A stretch of 64,000 nt of DNA. It comes from Liolophura sinensis. Its lineage: Eukaryota; Mollusca; Polyplacophora; Chitonida; Chitonidae. Where the stretch lies: NCBI RefSeq assembly GCF_032854445.1, contig NC_088295.1, forward strand, positions 35,620,510 through 35,684,509, written 5' to 3'. The notes below the pieces were generated by a model. The model saw only the letters and a list, made by a program, of their open reading frames with translations, searched no databases and was not told where the DNA came from. A program made the translations under genes and the position numbers. The first letter of the stretch is position 1; every line of letters starts with the position of its first letter. Of this stretch, positions 1 through 12,837 are shown in pieces.

Positions 1-1830
1 GGAAATAACATGTGAATCAAGTACTATTGCTCCCCGAGCTGTAGTCTAGCTCAAGATGCTTTCCTATTCCTTTGCTGAACACGGTGGAGGTGTCTTCCAG
101 CAACCTGTTAACGGTCATGGGTTTCTCCTTGGCTCTGCTAGGTTTCCTCCCACCATAATGCTACTTGCAATTATGTGAGCGACATATTCTTGAATACAGT
201 GTAAAACATTAATCATATAACGAAAACACTGCTACCCTGATGGCAAAATAAGATTCTTCGCCCACTTGCTGGATTACTTCTTAACTACCATGGCAACTAG
301 CAATGTAAGCATTATGTCGACATGGCCGTTACGTGCTCGTAACATCAAGTGGGCTACGTACATGTGGGCCCTGGGATGAAGAGCCTACAGCTGAATACAG
401 CTCAGTTTATTCAAGTATCACATTCATGAGCCATTGAATGTCATTACCACAATGCTATCTTGGGATTGCTGTAAATAGCATTTGGGCAGTTGATGCTTTA
501 AGTCTGCATTCATTATGCATACGCAAGATTATTTCCAAACTACTGGACTGGAGTACTGTGAGGTACCTATTATTCGCTGGAATTTATTTTAGCAGATTTT
601 CCCCAAAAATATGTTTGCAGGAATTAATTTTCGCCTATTTAAGAGAATACTAAAAAACAAATCTTAAAATTTTCCAAGATATGATATGGCTGAAATTATT
701 CAAGCACGTCAAACAAGTATCATTATGGGTGGCTTTAATCGTCCTTTGTTTTCCACGGTGTCGCTAATCCTCGAGATCTGGATCAGAGATCAAAACAATG
801 GGGGATGGATTATCACTACGTAAGAAGATTACTTTCACACCTACCATGAGGAGTACTCAATCAGGTGTCATTTTCTTTTTCGAATCATTGATGAGTACTT
901 GAGTAACACCTAACAAAGTGACTTGTCACCTTTGGAGCAGTTCAATGCAAAACATATGAATTCTCCATTATCGGGGCTAAGCACTCATTCTTTATCAAAC
1001 AACATGGGGAGTTTTGCATTGTTTTCAGTTTTAATTGTCCTCTGTAGCAGGTCAGAAACTGCAAACACTGCTGTAGCTGTCAAACAGCCATTGTGTTGTT
1101 GTACAAAATTCACAGTTTGTTAGAATCTTACTCATGAGACCACAGGAGAGACACAGCCAATGGGATAGCGTGTATCAGAGCGACATTCATTAGAAGTCAG
1201 CACGTGCTGGTATCTACTTTTCTTTCACTTTACAGGCATAGCGAAGATTGATCAAACTAAAGATGAATAAACTTCCACTTTGTTTTATACCCACAAAGCC
1301 TTAGCACCAGAGTTTGTATATATTCAAACCATAATTTCCCTTCCTTGCTGTTAAAAAATTTAGCTGGCCCGTTGGGCTTTCTTAGTGCAACTCCCGTAAC
1401 CCTGGCAAAGATTTCACTTGATTATTACTACTACTTGTAGTATATGATTCAATACTGAATATGTTTTTCGCAGTAAATCATTTAATGCCATAGTTGTGAA
1501 AGTTAAGAATGGACAAAACTGGTATCTCAAGCGGAACGCCAGAAAAAAAGCACAAGCCTTCATAAGGTTACTGTAACCGTGGATTAAAGTGTCACACAAA
1601 CCAGCTCTAGCTGGATTTCAACAAGAGACTTCATTAGTCAAAGGACAATTGGCTTAGAGCCAGGAGGCATTATAGGATGTAAGACAGATGATGGTAGGTT
1701 ATTGGCTACCAGTAAGTTACACCACACGTATACTTACCATGATCAATCAGCTAAAAATATTTTTCCTTCTGAAGGGGCCTGTACGTGAAAATGAATGTAC
1801 ACAATGAACATATCAATAAGTCAGACTTAC
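1..1830. other. VDAC intron, no coding exon seen
   Basis: This is the left part of the intron after the fourth VDAC coding exon. It holds a SINE tail at its start (95-216) and a short fragment near 684-715 resembling the atatggctgaaat tail of another mollusc-type repeat. I found no match to the next expected VDAC exon (YEGWLAGYQ-like), so that exon is off the window. Confidence 0.6.
95..216 (+). mobile_element. SINE-A 3' part
   Basis: Contains CAGCAACCTGTTAACGGTCA, TTTCCTCCCACCATAATGCT and a diverged tail. An old copy without the head. Confidence 0.7.
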
Positions 1831-3966
1831 CCTAGCACTCCAGCCCCATGTATCGTTGGCCCAGCAAAATCAAAGTCCACATCACAGTTCAGGTTGACAT
1901 AGTCTTGTTTGAAGGCAGATTTAATTTTTCCACTTTTCTTCCTAAATAACATCAATAGCGATGGTGAGATATTTTCTAAAGTTTTAAATAATATGTCCTT
2001 AAAATGTCCCTTTAATTCTCATAAGCAGAATTTTAAGAAAGCACAAGAGATTACATATATGCTTAGGATTTAATATTGTGCTTAATTTTTCAGTCATGAC
2101 GGTGAAGAGTCATAAGGTGTTATGTACATATACTGTGTCTTCTTCAGACAGGGTGAGTTCATTCCACCGAAGTACTGCTGCCAATGAAGCATCATGGTGA
2201 AGGCAACCGACCCAGTCACATTACACTTGACATTGAACCTATTAGATCCAGTTTCCTTGCTCTAACACCTCTCTGCTGAGAACCAATCGAGGCAGCAGCA
2301 CGTACCATTTTTAAAGTGTTTGGTATGACCAGGGTTTGATCCTGGGATCTCTCGACTTTGAGGTGGACACTTTAACCCTTAGGCCACCAAACTGTCTCAA
2401 ATGATTACAGTAACTAGGGATAGTATGATACAGTTTCCTGCTACTTCACATTTTGTCCCTGAACAATACTTCCCAATAGGTACCAATTATTTATCCCTTT
2501 CATTGTTGTTTGATGCTCATTTTTGATATTGATACTACTACAACAACAATTATGCTTAAAGGTAAAACAACTGTGCCTGACCACATACCAGACAAACTTT
2601 ACTCAAAAGCCACACCTGAAGCACCAAGAGCAGGATTTGAAAGAACACCTCACTGGTCAGGGATACTGGTGTGTTTTGGCTGGAAGACAGTAGCCCACCA
2701 TGTCAATGAGGGCCCACCACACTTAGATTTAGTACCAAATGAGGCAAGCTGCTTTTCTGTTTCAATTTCTTACCCAGATTGTGGAGCAAAAGATGTGTCA
2801 AAGGAGAGCTTGAGACCCTTAGCAATCTGATCTTCAATCTGGATCTCTGTGGCAAGAACGTTATCTGTGTTCCACTTCTCTGTAAATGTTAACCCTAAAA
2901 TGCACAGAAAACACAAACATCTGTATAACAAGCAAAAATGTACATGTAAACCATTCTTATTATAGGATAACACTTTGTAGTTACACAGTCTCACATCATG
3001 ATAGAGAACTGAACCAAGAGATGATTGGTGTTGAAAGCCGTACTCAAAAATATTTCACTTATACGACTGTAGCCAGCATTAAGGTGGGAGGAAAACGGGC
3101 AGAGCCTGGGGTGGTGGTGGGGTGGGGCTGGAAACGCACGACCATCCGCAGGCTGCTGACAGACCTTCCCACGTACGGCCGGAGACGGCAATTCTCCTCC
3201 TAACACAGATGATTTCAGGACTAGTTCTTAGGCAAAATGGAGATGCCCACAGCAGATTTTGGCGCTGACTGTATTTATAATTTATCAACATGAGGTACAT
3301 ATTAAAATTTTTTTTAGGGCATGCACCTGCGAGGAAACGCATTCTCCTTTCAATGGTATTTGATTGATATTTGAATTTTCTTCCCCTTTAATATCACAAG
3401 GACATAACTTACCGTACTCCGCCCATTTGTACTTTGTTTCTAAACTTCCTCCAACCTTTCCAGTGTCGCTACTTGAACTACCGCTAGTCGTGAACTCGAC
3501 ACCAGATTCAGTTTTTGTTTTGCATTCTAACTTGAAAAGACCATAATCTGAAACAGAAAATAGAAACTTATTCACCTAAGTGTAAATGCTACGCAGACAA
3601 AAAAAAAGTCCACTCTCAATGCCAGGAACTCTTAGAAATTAAGAGATGCAAAAAAAGACTTAAATGAAGGTCAAAGTCAAGGTCAAAGGTGTACTTCAGC
3701 AAATATCAGAGAACAAAGTGTCACAGAAAACTCACATTCATCAAATAAAGCTTTCTTTAATCCTCCAGAGTTAAAAACTGAACCAACATTTCCTTTTTAC
3801 AACCTTTCAACGAATTTCTGTAACACCATCCCTGCTTGTTCATATATACTTCAACATGGAGGGAAAGAAAAAATGTGATGGCTTAGCTACTGTTCAACTT
3901 ACTGTATCCCTTGTTAAAAAGATCCCTGGCTGACTTGCCTAAGTCAGAATATGATGGTGGGGCCAT
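1831..3966 (-). CDS. VDAC2: Voltage-dependent anion channel (VDAC/porin), 5' part only
   Basis: This is a mitochondrial outer-membrane beta-barrel channel for ATP, ADP and other metabolites. Four coding exons are seen on the minus strand: 3966-3903, 3547-3413, 2894-2774 and 1941-1831, all with GT-AG borders and matching phases (1, 1, 2, 2). They encode the first 143 or so of about 283 residues. The start reads [20 protein letters not shown], the classic VDAC N-terminal helix. Later come [43 protein letters not shown] and [19 protein letters not shown], each aligning collinearly with animal VDACs. The first coding exon begins 7 bases before the ATG at a good acceptor, so a noncoding 5' exon lies upstream. 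Strong minus-strand donors near 5074 and 5407 are candidates for its end. The remaining exons are beyond the left edge, after an intron longer than 1.8 kb. The family call is secure. The paralogue number is not, since invertebrates often have a single VDAC. Confidence 0.95.
2095..2400 (-). mobile_element. SINE-C copy in VDAC intron 3
   Basis: Read on the minus strand it has a tRNA-like head (GGTGGCCTAAGGGTTAAAG, then CCAGGATCAAACCCTGG). The body includes TAATGTGACTGGGTCGGTTG. It is collinear with the copy at 18682-19005, including CTTGCTCTAAC and CATTTTTAAAGT words. Confidence 0.75.
3043..3215 (-). mobile_element. SINE-A copy, head missing, in VDAC intron
   Basis: Contains TATTTCACTTATACGACTG, the ccagcatta core and TGCTGACAGACCTTCCCACG. 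It has a GGTGGTGGTGGGGTGGGG expansion in the middle. Confidence 0.8.
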
Positions 3967-4679
3967 TTTAGTTCTGTCACAAAAAAAAAAAGGAACACAA
4001 AAAAATTGTAGACAAACGTTCTTACGTATACTGTGCAAGTATTACTGCATCAATCAATGTGTTAAATTCAACACATACAAATGTGAAGACTGCATAATAC
4101 AGTAGATCACTCTGAAACCTGCTCACAGGCATTTTGCCTAATCGTTTTGACACTAAGACATAATTTGGCAGTCGTGTAACATCCTTCCACGTAACATGGC
4201 GCAACAGTCTGATGTGGAGACCATTTAGTTAAGTTTCTTTAGACCTTCACAATTTTTTTTTCTACCATTCCCAGGATACAGCATTCAACACTAGTATTTT
4301 CCCATATTTTGTCACATATCACTATCAGATAAGCGAAAGCAAATGGCAAGGTTGTAAACCGACATGAGATGGCCAGCATTGCCAATACAATTCTGAATGT
4401 TTTTGAGTAATATGCATAATCGGAGATAATTTGTAGCTGCCTGCGTATGCTCAAGAATTCCATCAAATTGCCAAACGCAACAGCTGTTGTTCCTGGAAAT
4501 AGTATTCTTTATATTCATAAATCTATTTGCGACGAAATTTGTTACAACAACAACGGTATCAAGACTACTTCCGTACTGGCTAGAATAATGTTGTTCATTG
4601 CAATGTCAATGTCGGCGTGTATTCGTGCATCTAATACATCATCTGGAAACGAAGAACATTATTAAGTATTATGTTGAGA

Positions 4680-5410
4680 AGTGATTCGAAATGTGTGCTT
4701 GGCAACCGAACGATCAAATCATATCGTTTGATCATGCCGGCGACGCCATTTTCCCCCTTAGCACGTTTGACCTGTCATTGACACGGATGTATAGCCTGCA
4801 TAATCTATCATACTGGCAATAAAATCAGGCAAAACACGATTTTTTAACGCGGTGAAGTTTTAAAAACCCAGAAGTGACTCAACTACAAGGGAAACACAAA
4901 CGAAGCTTGCAAATTTCTACACACCAACGTGACGGCTCGTCCGACACAACCTCTAAAGCAGCAAGAAGGGATGTACAGGGGCTTCCTTTGCTGAACACGG
5001 TGGACGTGTATTCTCCGTACTCTGTCGTTGTCAACGTTATCGCCCACTCGTGGAGAAAGCAAAACGTACTTACCTCCCCTCAGGTATATACCCCTACGAG
5101 AAATGTCTGTAGGTCCTTATCAGCTTGTCACATCCTCTGTCAAACTTTTATCTCATAAAGTATGTTAACCTAGGAAGGCACGGGATTTTAGGCTGTAGGT
5201 TTGGAAAGACATACTTCGCTTACCATCAGATAAAAGTTGTAGGTACGCCATGTCTTTCTCGACCGGTCAAAAGTTCGATGGGAACAAATCTCTCCGCTCT
5301 GGACAATCAACACAACAAATGCAACGTGCGGTCGGTTGATCAACTGAGACTTACGTTGTGCTTATTCTTAACCAGCATTTGATTCCGCTGAGTGGAAAAG
5401 ACTTACCTTC
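4680..5410. promoter_or_regulatory. Likely upstream/leader region of VDAC and perhaps SAMD8
   Basis: This stretch has more CpG than its surroundings. It carries strong minus-strand splice donors, GAG|GTAAGT near 5074 and AAG|GTAAGT near 5407, which could end a noncoding VDAC leader exon spliced to the acceptor at 3974. Both VDAC and SAMD8 have an acceptor a few bases before their ATG, so both leaders start somewhere in the 3974-7018 gap. The exact start sites are not visible. Confidence 0.35.
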
Positions 5411-5572
5411 ATCGAGACATCAAGAGGTTTGAGAATTCTTACCCATGAGTAGACGTTTGTCAGCGTTCAGAGATTGCCACAACCAACACGTGTTGTTGTT
5501 GTTGTAACTTGTTACCGTCCAGTAATAATGTTGTCCAAAGCAGTTATACTGAAGATTACTGAGCATGATGAA

Positions 5573-5645
5573 ATTGTGATGATGATGATGAATTGTGATG
5601 ATGATGATGATGATGAATTGTGATGATGATGGTGAATTGTGATGA
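5573..5645. repeat. GAT microsatellite
   Basis: Interrupted GAT triplets with GAATT spacers. Confidence 0.85.
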
Positions 5646-5824
5646 TGGAAATTGGGTTTAGTAAAGCACTGAATGGTGCTTATTTCTGTCGTTGCACGGC
5701 TTTTCAGATTTTCATTGTGAAAAGCAGATTCATCAACAATTTGACGTCATTCTATCGCGTTTTACTTACAGCACCCAACAGTTGCTATACCCAAGAATTT
5801 TTCGCTGACAGTTACAGGGATGGT

Positions 5825-5980
5825 GGTTAGTTTTATAGGTGGAGGAAACTGGACTACCGATGCATATACCATCACCTTTGGCAAGTTACTTCCATACATG
5901 TGCCATACTGATATGCACACTATATTAGTGGAAGACAAGTGGTCTCCAATGAGCGTTTGAACTTTTCCTGAAAGAATTTT
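5825..5980 (-). mobile_element. Degraded SINE-D-like fragment
   Basis: Contains GTGGAGGAAACTGG, ACCTTTGGCAAGTTACTTCC and GGAAGACAAGTGGTCTCC, the SINE-D body words in order. Confidence 0.5.
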
Positions 5981-7025
5981 TTACCTACAAACTCTAGTTT
6001 TAATATTTTTTTTTTTTTTTTTTTTTTTTTTGTGGTTAAGTCTTAATCGGGGTCTGTCTTACCTGGGTTAAATTGGTTTTATTTTCACTTCCAGTACTCT
6101 ATCATGTGTCCAAATAGTGTTGTCTTAGAACAGCTATGACATCACTGCAAAATGAAGAATTCACAATTAAAGACCACATGAGCAGTGTTGACTGCTTTTT
6201 GTCACCAAGGCCACAAAACGAGTAAGAGTGAAGGAATTTCTATCCCAAGGCCGGGTTTGATCCGGCGTTACATATGTCCTGACCTGGAAGGTGGGACGTT
6301 TAAGAGCTTTCTAGTATCTGGCCATATATCCTTAACTCTCACATGTACTTGGAAAAAAAAATTGTCTTTTGTATTGCGATTAAATGTTGATGGTGTGCCA
6401 CAAACATGTGACCTGTAATTTGGGATTGTGTTCTGACTGAAAATTGTACATGGTTGACCGATAAGCAACCAGGTAAGCTGAGTCAGCAATATCCTGACCT
6501 TATGGGTCATGTCTGTAGAATGGATCACCATGGGACACAGTGTTATGTGGGACACACAGTCACATCATATAGGCCAATGTGGGTCACAACTGTTTGTCTT
6601 TCTTAATAAATGAGTGAGTGAATAACACACTCTGCTTGCACAAGGATCGCAAAACTCAAATTTGTCCAAGTCATACTGGCTGCTGCTGGTTCACAGCTTT
6701 GCACATGTACTCAGTATCTGGAAGTTTGTTATACAGGCAATCACCTCGATTGCTTCATTCACAGGTTATAAATGAATGCATTTACCAGGCCTATGCCCTG
6801 CGTCATTGGCTCTGATCCAGTCTGCTGGTTACCCTATAGCTTTTAATCAAAAATTAGTCAGGGGCCTTGTGCATTTTAGTTGTTCTCCTCATGCTGTACA
6901 TGTACTGAACTTAGTGTCATTCACCTGTAATATACATTTATATATGACAGGGTGAAGTTGAAATTATCTAGTGCATGGCATAAAACACCAATCGAATAAT
7001 AAATAACTCTTTTTCCAGATACAAA

Positions 7026-10000
7026 ATGTGTGAGGCACCAACATGGGACTGTGACAGAGTTGGCCGTTGGCTGGAGGAAAACAATTTCCAAGCTTACAGA
7101 CAGTTGTTCTGCACAGACCATAAAATAGATGGCAAAAGTTTGTTAATGTTGACAGAGTCAGATCTGCGCCACCCACCGCTACAGATTCAAGTTCTAGGGG
7201 ATATCAAAAGACTGATGATATGCTTACACAAACTCCAGCAGCTCAATGCAAATTTCCTCAAGGATGTAGGATTCACAGGTTTTACTAACGGATCCGTAAA
7301 ATCATCCTCTGATAAAGTAAAGCACCGACCACTTCAGAATCCCAAGCGGGCAGTAAGCAGACTGGACAGCGTCGGGTCGCTGACTGAGAGCGACTCTCAT
7401 CATGAGGATGTGGATGTAGACATCCATGAGGTACAGCTAGTGAACAGCACTGCAGGAAGGCCCTCCAGAGATCTGGACCCTGAGCTGTGGAAGACATTCC
7501 TGAGTTTTGTTTACGTGTTTACAGTGTTCCTCATCACTGCCTTTGTGATGGTCGTTGTTCATGACCGTGTCCCTGACATGCAGAAATACCCTCCCTTACC
7601 CGATCTCTTCCTGGACAACATGCCTCTAGTACCCTGGGCCTTTCAGATGTGTGAGCTGATTGGTGTGGTATTATCTGGCATATGTTTTGGCATCCTGTTT
7701 TTTCACAAACACAGGTAAATTAAGGCAACAGTTAAACTTTATGTCTGGACCTTCATGTAAACCATCACACATCACCTGCTACCTGAATGGCTGCTTACAG
7801 AAATCTTAATGTGTTTTAAGCGCATGAATCTGGGTGCTCTTAATGCTTAAGGATCTCTAAAATGCTCTGGAAACATCCCTGTGTTAAGACATGTCACAGA
7901 ATAAACATTTCAACTGTCAGTGTCACTGTTCTCTATGTAAACTGTATGTGTATCGGGGGTCCTCCATTACCTAGTCGTTACCATGCTGGGCCGTAATCAC
8001 ATAAGTGAAATATTCTTGAGTATGGCGTAAAAAACTCCAATCAAATAAATGTGCATATACTGTGTTAAATATAGTCACTGATCATTTTAATATACTTACA
8101 TATTACACTATATAGGTAGATGTATAATAAACCATTACTTATCATTGGTAGTAAAACACACAATGAAGGAGAATTTGAGAAGGCATATTTATTGGTTGTT
8201 GTCTGGTGTATATTCGTAGGTTCATCCTGATGCGCCGCCTGTTTTCCATACTAGGCACGGTGTTTCTGCTGAGGAGTATCACCATGCTGTTGACCTCCCT
8301 CTCTGTACCTGGTGTTCATCTACAGTGTGCAGGAAAGGTAAGAGTGCCATGAAAATTCACCAGAAAAAGTGAACTGAGAGGCAAATAAAGATATTGAAGT
8401 ATTACATCTATTTCTGAAACATCATTTATACAGATGGGTTTCATTCTCCCTCCCCAAAAAACACCTTTCTTAGACAAACAGAATACACAGAATCAGACAA
8501 GATGAATAATTTAATTATGGACGAAATTTGAGATCAAGTGAGCATTCATGGTCATATTCAAAAAAGTCAGTCCATCTTTAACATCGGTGACCAAAGCAAG
8601 ACTTTAATATATGTTCTCTTTCTTATTTTGTTTCACTTTTAATGTACTTGCCTTCTGTAGTATGTTTGCTATGTAGTTCTCCCATATGAAATGTTTACCT
8701 CTCTGGTGCCATAAATATTGCAAACAGGTGATGAGTAACAGATGTGTGTAGTGATGTGTGAGAAATCAAAATTATGAACATTGAAATATCTCTGTTGGTA
8801 GAACCAGTGTCCAGTCCTGATCTGTTGGTACTCTTTGATATGACCTGGTCCCTTACTTAAAGACTGGAAAATAAGACCTGGAAAATATTCTGCAATATGT
8901 AATGTTATAATTGTAGGTTTAAATTCAACTGAAAAAAGTACTTTAGTGGTTGAAAAGGTTGAAGATTTACAGTTCGTATTTTTCTCATTCAGATGAACAG
9001 TGATCTATATTTAAGTTGTTGGTTTTGTCTTAAAGTACAATTACATGTTTTGGGTTTTTCTGTTCTCCAGGTGTATGGTGATATATGGTCTAAGATAGAG
9101 CGCACCCTTGTGATCTGGAAGGGTTTTGGCATGTCTCTGCAGGGGGTCAGGTCTTGTGGAGATTACATGTTCAGTGGTCACACTTCCATGATCACGCTCA
9201 TGAACTTCTTCATCACAGAGTGTAAGTTGTAAAGCTTAAGGTCAGAATTTCAAACATGACCTTAATGCCTTATGTTGGAGCCTGATATTTGGATCTACCT
9301 ACATGTATTTACCAACTTAAAACATCGTATGGCTCTGTGGAAAAACAAACAGTGCTATATCATGCCATGAATCCCCTGTATGATTGGTCGTCCATATTTG
9401 GTCAGGTGCTTTCACCACAGTCCTAACAACCGTTTGTAGTGTTGATATATTCATATGGGAATATTTCATAAAGGAAAAATGTAAGGATCATCACAAATCC
9501 CTTTGATGCCTGTTTAATAATAGGATGTACAGGTACGTTTGAATTACTACAGATTCTCACCATGATATGGCTGAAATATTGTTCACAAGCTGTAATCATT
9601 CACTTATTCTAATTAAGTACGTAGTCATTAAAGCTCTTAGCGATTATTGTACTTGTATATATCAAATTATTGCAGTGCTTTAAGTTTATTGAAATCACAT
9701 GAAAGCGGAATAGAAATAGTTAATAAGGTAAATAATACAAATTGTTGTCTTTCTCTTTGCTATAAAAAAACTTACCATTACAGTTGTACTAATGATGACT
9801 TAACCTGTGTTCTCCAGATACCCCCAGGGGTAGGATGTACTACCTGCATACCCTATCCTGGGTGCTCAACCTGTTTGGGATTTTCTTTGTGCTCTCGGCT
9901 CACGAGCACTACTCCATCGATGTCTTCATTGCCTTCTACATCACAACACGCCTCTTCCTGTACTACCACACACTGGCCAACAACAGAGCTCTAATGCAGA

Positions 10001-10155
10001 GGGATCGCAAAAGAACGAGAATCTATTTTCCACTGTTTGCGTTCTTTGAGTCGAAGTGCGATGGTGTTGTTCCTAATGAGTACGAGTGGCCACTAAAAAT
10101 TCCAAGAAGTTTGAAAATGCGGCTTTATGCGAAGACTTGGAAGAAGTCTTCTTGA
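7026..10155 (+). CDS. SAMD8: Sphingomyelin synthase-related protein (SAMD8/SMSr), complete
   Basis: This is an ER membrane enzyme that moves a phosphoethanolamine head group onto ceramide, giving ceramide phosphoethanolamine. It is thought to act as a ceramide sensor. The four coding exons are 7026-7714, 8220-8337, 9071-9221 and 9818-10155, with phases that fit, giving 431 residues (human is about 415). A SAM domain fills about residues 7-71 and an acidic linker follows. Six hydrophobic segments lie near 156-178, 205-226, 235-260, 306-318, 329-347 and 351-370. The SMS-family motifs are intact: [10 protein letters not shown], with His about 306, and HEHYSIDV, with His about 350 and Asp about 354. 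These form the expected catalytic triad. The first coding exon opens 7 bases before the ATG at an acceptor, so the 5' leader is spliced from upstream. It lies head to head with VDAC. The N-terminal SAM domain separates it from SMS1/SMS2-like proteins without one. Confidence 0.96.
7956..8046 (+). mobile_element. SINE-A tail fragment in SAMD8 intron 1
   Basis: Only the 3' part is kept: AAGTGAAATATTCTTGAGTA, then a GGCGTAAAA and CAATCAAATAAAT end. Confidence 0.72.
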
Positions 10156-10852
10156 GAAATAAAGATAATTACAGCATTTCATACAAGATATTGGTTTAAT
10201 GGTCAAGATACCTGAAGATAGACCATGTGACTGATATTTAAATTTTGTATTTTTTGAGATAAAGTGATCAAGTTGTTTACAGATTTTGTTATTCTTTGGA
10301 TAAAAGTTTGAGTATGTGTTCATTTTTTTCATAAAGTTTAATTCATTATGCCTACCCAGTGGATGTGTTAAGAATGCATACACTGTTTACATGGCTGGAG
10401 TATGCACATGACGCTGTCTAGGTAACTGAGGGTAATGTTCTCACCGTGATAAGGCCAGTTGCTTTGGAAATCAAGGAGATGTTGTTATTTATGTCCTATC
10501 ATTGAATCTTTGTTGGATGATTCACTAAAATATGTATTGTTAGCTCTACACCAAAATTGTCCTTGTAAGTGTTTCAGAGGGATGAAGTTAATGGCTTTAA
10601 GATTATGAAAATCTGGTATACAAAGTTATAGGTTGCCAGTTGTTTCTATGATATGTGACACTGTGCGAGTGGGTAGTGTTGTAAATTTATACATTTAAGA
10701 ACAGATTTGGTAGAAGGTTCTGAATGTTGGTATCAAAAACTGAGATTGGGATGTGACCATGGACTGCTTACTTTACTGCTGGTAATGTTGCTTTTAGAAT
10801 TGTCTTGGTCGTTGCATTTTGTTACTTCTGTAAGTACTGATGAACAATCTGA

Positions 10853-10858
10853 AATAAA
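10853..10858 (+). other. Candidate SAMD8 poly(A) signal
   Basis: AATAAA lies about 700 bp after the SAMD8 stop and is followed by a T-rich stretch. Another AATAAA sits 3 bases after the stop (10158), which would leave almost no 3' UTR and is less likely. Confidence 0.4.
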
Positions 10859-11116
10859 TCATTGTTAATATTTTTTTTGCGATAGCTTCTATGGAAATGT
10901 ACATGTCTCGTCCCACTTCTTATTCCAACGATGTGATGACGCAAGAAGCTGGGCCAATTGAAAAAGGGACCGTAGCCATATCTTAGTAATACAGAACTTC
11001 AGAATTGGATTGTTGTAAGGAGGTAGCCATTTGCTTAGCCCATCATACATTGACCTAAACATACGTGTATAATGATTTACCAGTCACGATTTTAGACATT
11101 CACATGATATTTATTG

Positions 11117-11330
11117 GGGCCTTCGTAGCTGAGTGGTTAGCGTGTTGTCGCAGCATAATGACTTAAGAGTTCAAGTTCAGCTCATGCTGGTGTTCCCTCT
11201 GGTTGTATGTGGGAAGTTCTTCCAGCAATCTGCTGATATTTGTGGGTTCCCACGCCTGGTTTCTTTCCGCAATAATGCTGGTGTCTTCTTGAGCATGGCA
11301 TAATCACTAATCCGATCAAAATGTAAATTT
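11117..11330 (+). mobile_element. SINE-A-related copy with tRNA-like head
   Basis: Starts GGGGCCTTCGTAGCTGAGTG (A box) with AGTTCAAGTTCAGC (B box), then a diverged central part and a short tail with TTCTTGAGCATGGC. Old. Confidence 0.72.
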
Positions 11331-11469
11331 TAGTTGTGTAGAAGAGGTGCAAAGGTTTATTATTAATTAATAGTTGTGACATGGAAAACTTTTAGTATAT
11401 TCCACATTCTTATAGTATTTGTAACTATGTTGCAGCCGTTGATCTCCATAGAACTTCTAGTCTGAACTA

Positions 11470-11675
11470 CTGTAAATTTTAAAGCACTTTTTTTCAGTGG
11501 AATTTTTGCATAAAATCATTTCAAAAATAATGCTAAAAATGATGGGTTTGTGCCATTAAAGATACAAGCTTCATCAAACTGTTTAAATTATCTCTCTACA
11601 CCCCGTAGTTCTCTAAGTATGTTTCAAAAGATTGGTTGCAGAGGTGGTTGAAACGGTTGAATTAGGGTACGTGGT
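11470..11675. mobile_element. Second MITE-like family, copy 1
   Basis: Begins TACTGTAAATTTTAAAGCAC and TTTCAGTGGAATTTTTGCAT and ends near GGTTGAATTAGGGTA. Collinear with 22505-22728. Confidence 0.65.
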
Positions 11676-12766
11676 TTGTACATGTATTTCAATAATTTGG
11701 TGTAAATATTTATTTAGTATACATAGATATATGTAACTACATTTGGCAGGTGATCTGTAATGATTCCATTTTTGGGTACATCTTGATAAGGGCACTGTGT
11801 ATGCATATATACATTGTCTTTAATTGTTGTATGAAAATTTCTGTACAGATACCATGTTTGCTTTTTGCTGGTTGATACCTGACTTTTGTACACAAGCAGT
11901 TGCACATATAATGGAACTGGGATAAGTCGCCTTAATTAAAGGGATGATACTTGGTGCTTTATACCTGTAAATGTTCTGAGACCTGTTATATTAGGATTTC
12001 ATTCATATGTCAAATAGAAATGAACAGCATGGTTCACAAACCGTTGTAAATCAACTTTTGGTAACTTTTCTCGTGAATGATGTCGCCTTATCGTACTGTA
12101 ACCTAGACAACGTGTTTTACAAACAGAGTTACAAAAAATAAGACTCGTGAAGTTTTGTGAAAGTGGCCCCTGATGCAGTGTGAATCTTAGCCAGTGGTTG
12201 GAAATGTCACCTTTGAATTGCATAGTGAGGAAAAAAACTGTAGCATTGAAATTTTATGTTCTATAATCTGAACAGACTGAAAGTGCTGTACAATTGCTTA
12301 AAACTCTGTTGGGTTTTTCATAACATAGTATTTTTTCATATGTCTTATTTCATAAAAACAGAATCACCATTTCTGAAATAAGTAAAAAATCCATGTATGT
12401 AGTGTTTAATAGCTTGTGATGCATGGGAAACATGATTTTAGTTCTGTGATCATCTCAATTGGAACCATGATGTATTATCACAAAATATACATTTACTTAC
12501 CACGTAAGATGATCTTAGCCCCAAACTTGCTAAAAGTTTATTGGTCCACATTTCTGAATCTTCATGGTCAAAATTCAAGTTAAGTGGTCTACCCCACGTA
12601 GGCCTAATATTTCTGTCACATGAAATCTTCTACATATGTGTTTTATTTGGCTTGGTCCTGAAATTTTGGAAATTGCTGACATGTAGACATTTTGCATATT
12701 TCGTTTATAGATGACCATAACAAGTATTATTAATTAGTCCAAGTGCACCTTAAAAATTGTCCTATA

Positions 12767-12770
<4 letters not shown>

Positions 12771-12831
<61 letters not shown>
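12771..12831. repeat. AT microsatellite
   Basis: About 60 bases of uninterrupted AT lie directly before a SINE-B head. Shorter AT runs lie at 22230-22246, 36037-36056 and 57718-57741. Confidence 0.9.
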
Positions 12832-12836
<5 letters not shown>

Positions 12837-12837
12837 G

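Larger units (their letters stand above)
3974..7025. other. Gap between VDAC and SAMD8
   Basis: This gap holds the presumed leader exons and promoters, a gatgat microsatellite (5573-5645), a degraded SINE of the cctttggcaagttact family (5825-5980) and a 26-base T run (6006-6031). A tRNA-like B-box word near 6255 is probably SINE debris. No further protein-coding exon is supported. Confidence 0.5.

Noticed and set aside
2510-2830. 106-residue plus-strand frame between VDAC exons
   Set aside because: It overlaps VDAC coding exon 3 in antisense and intron sequence, and no family is recognised.
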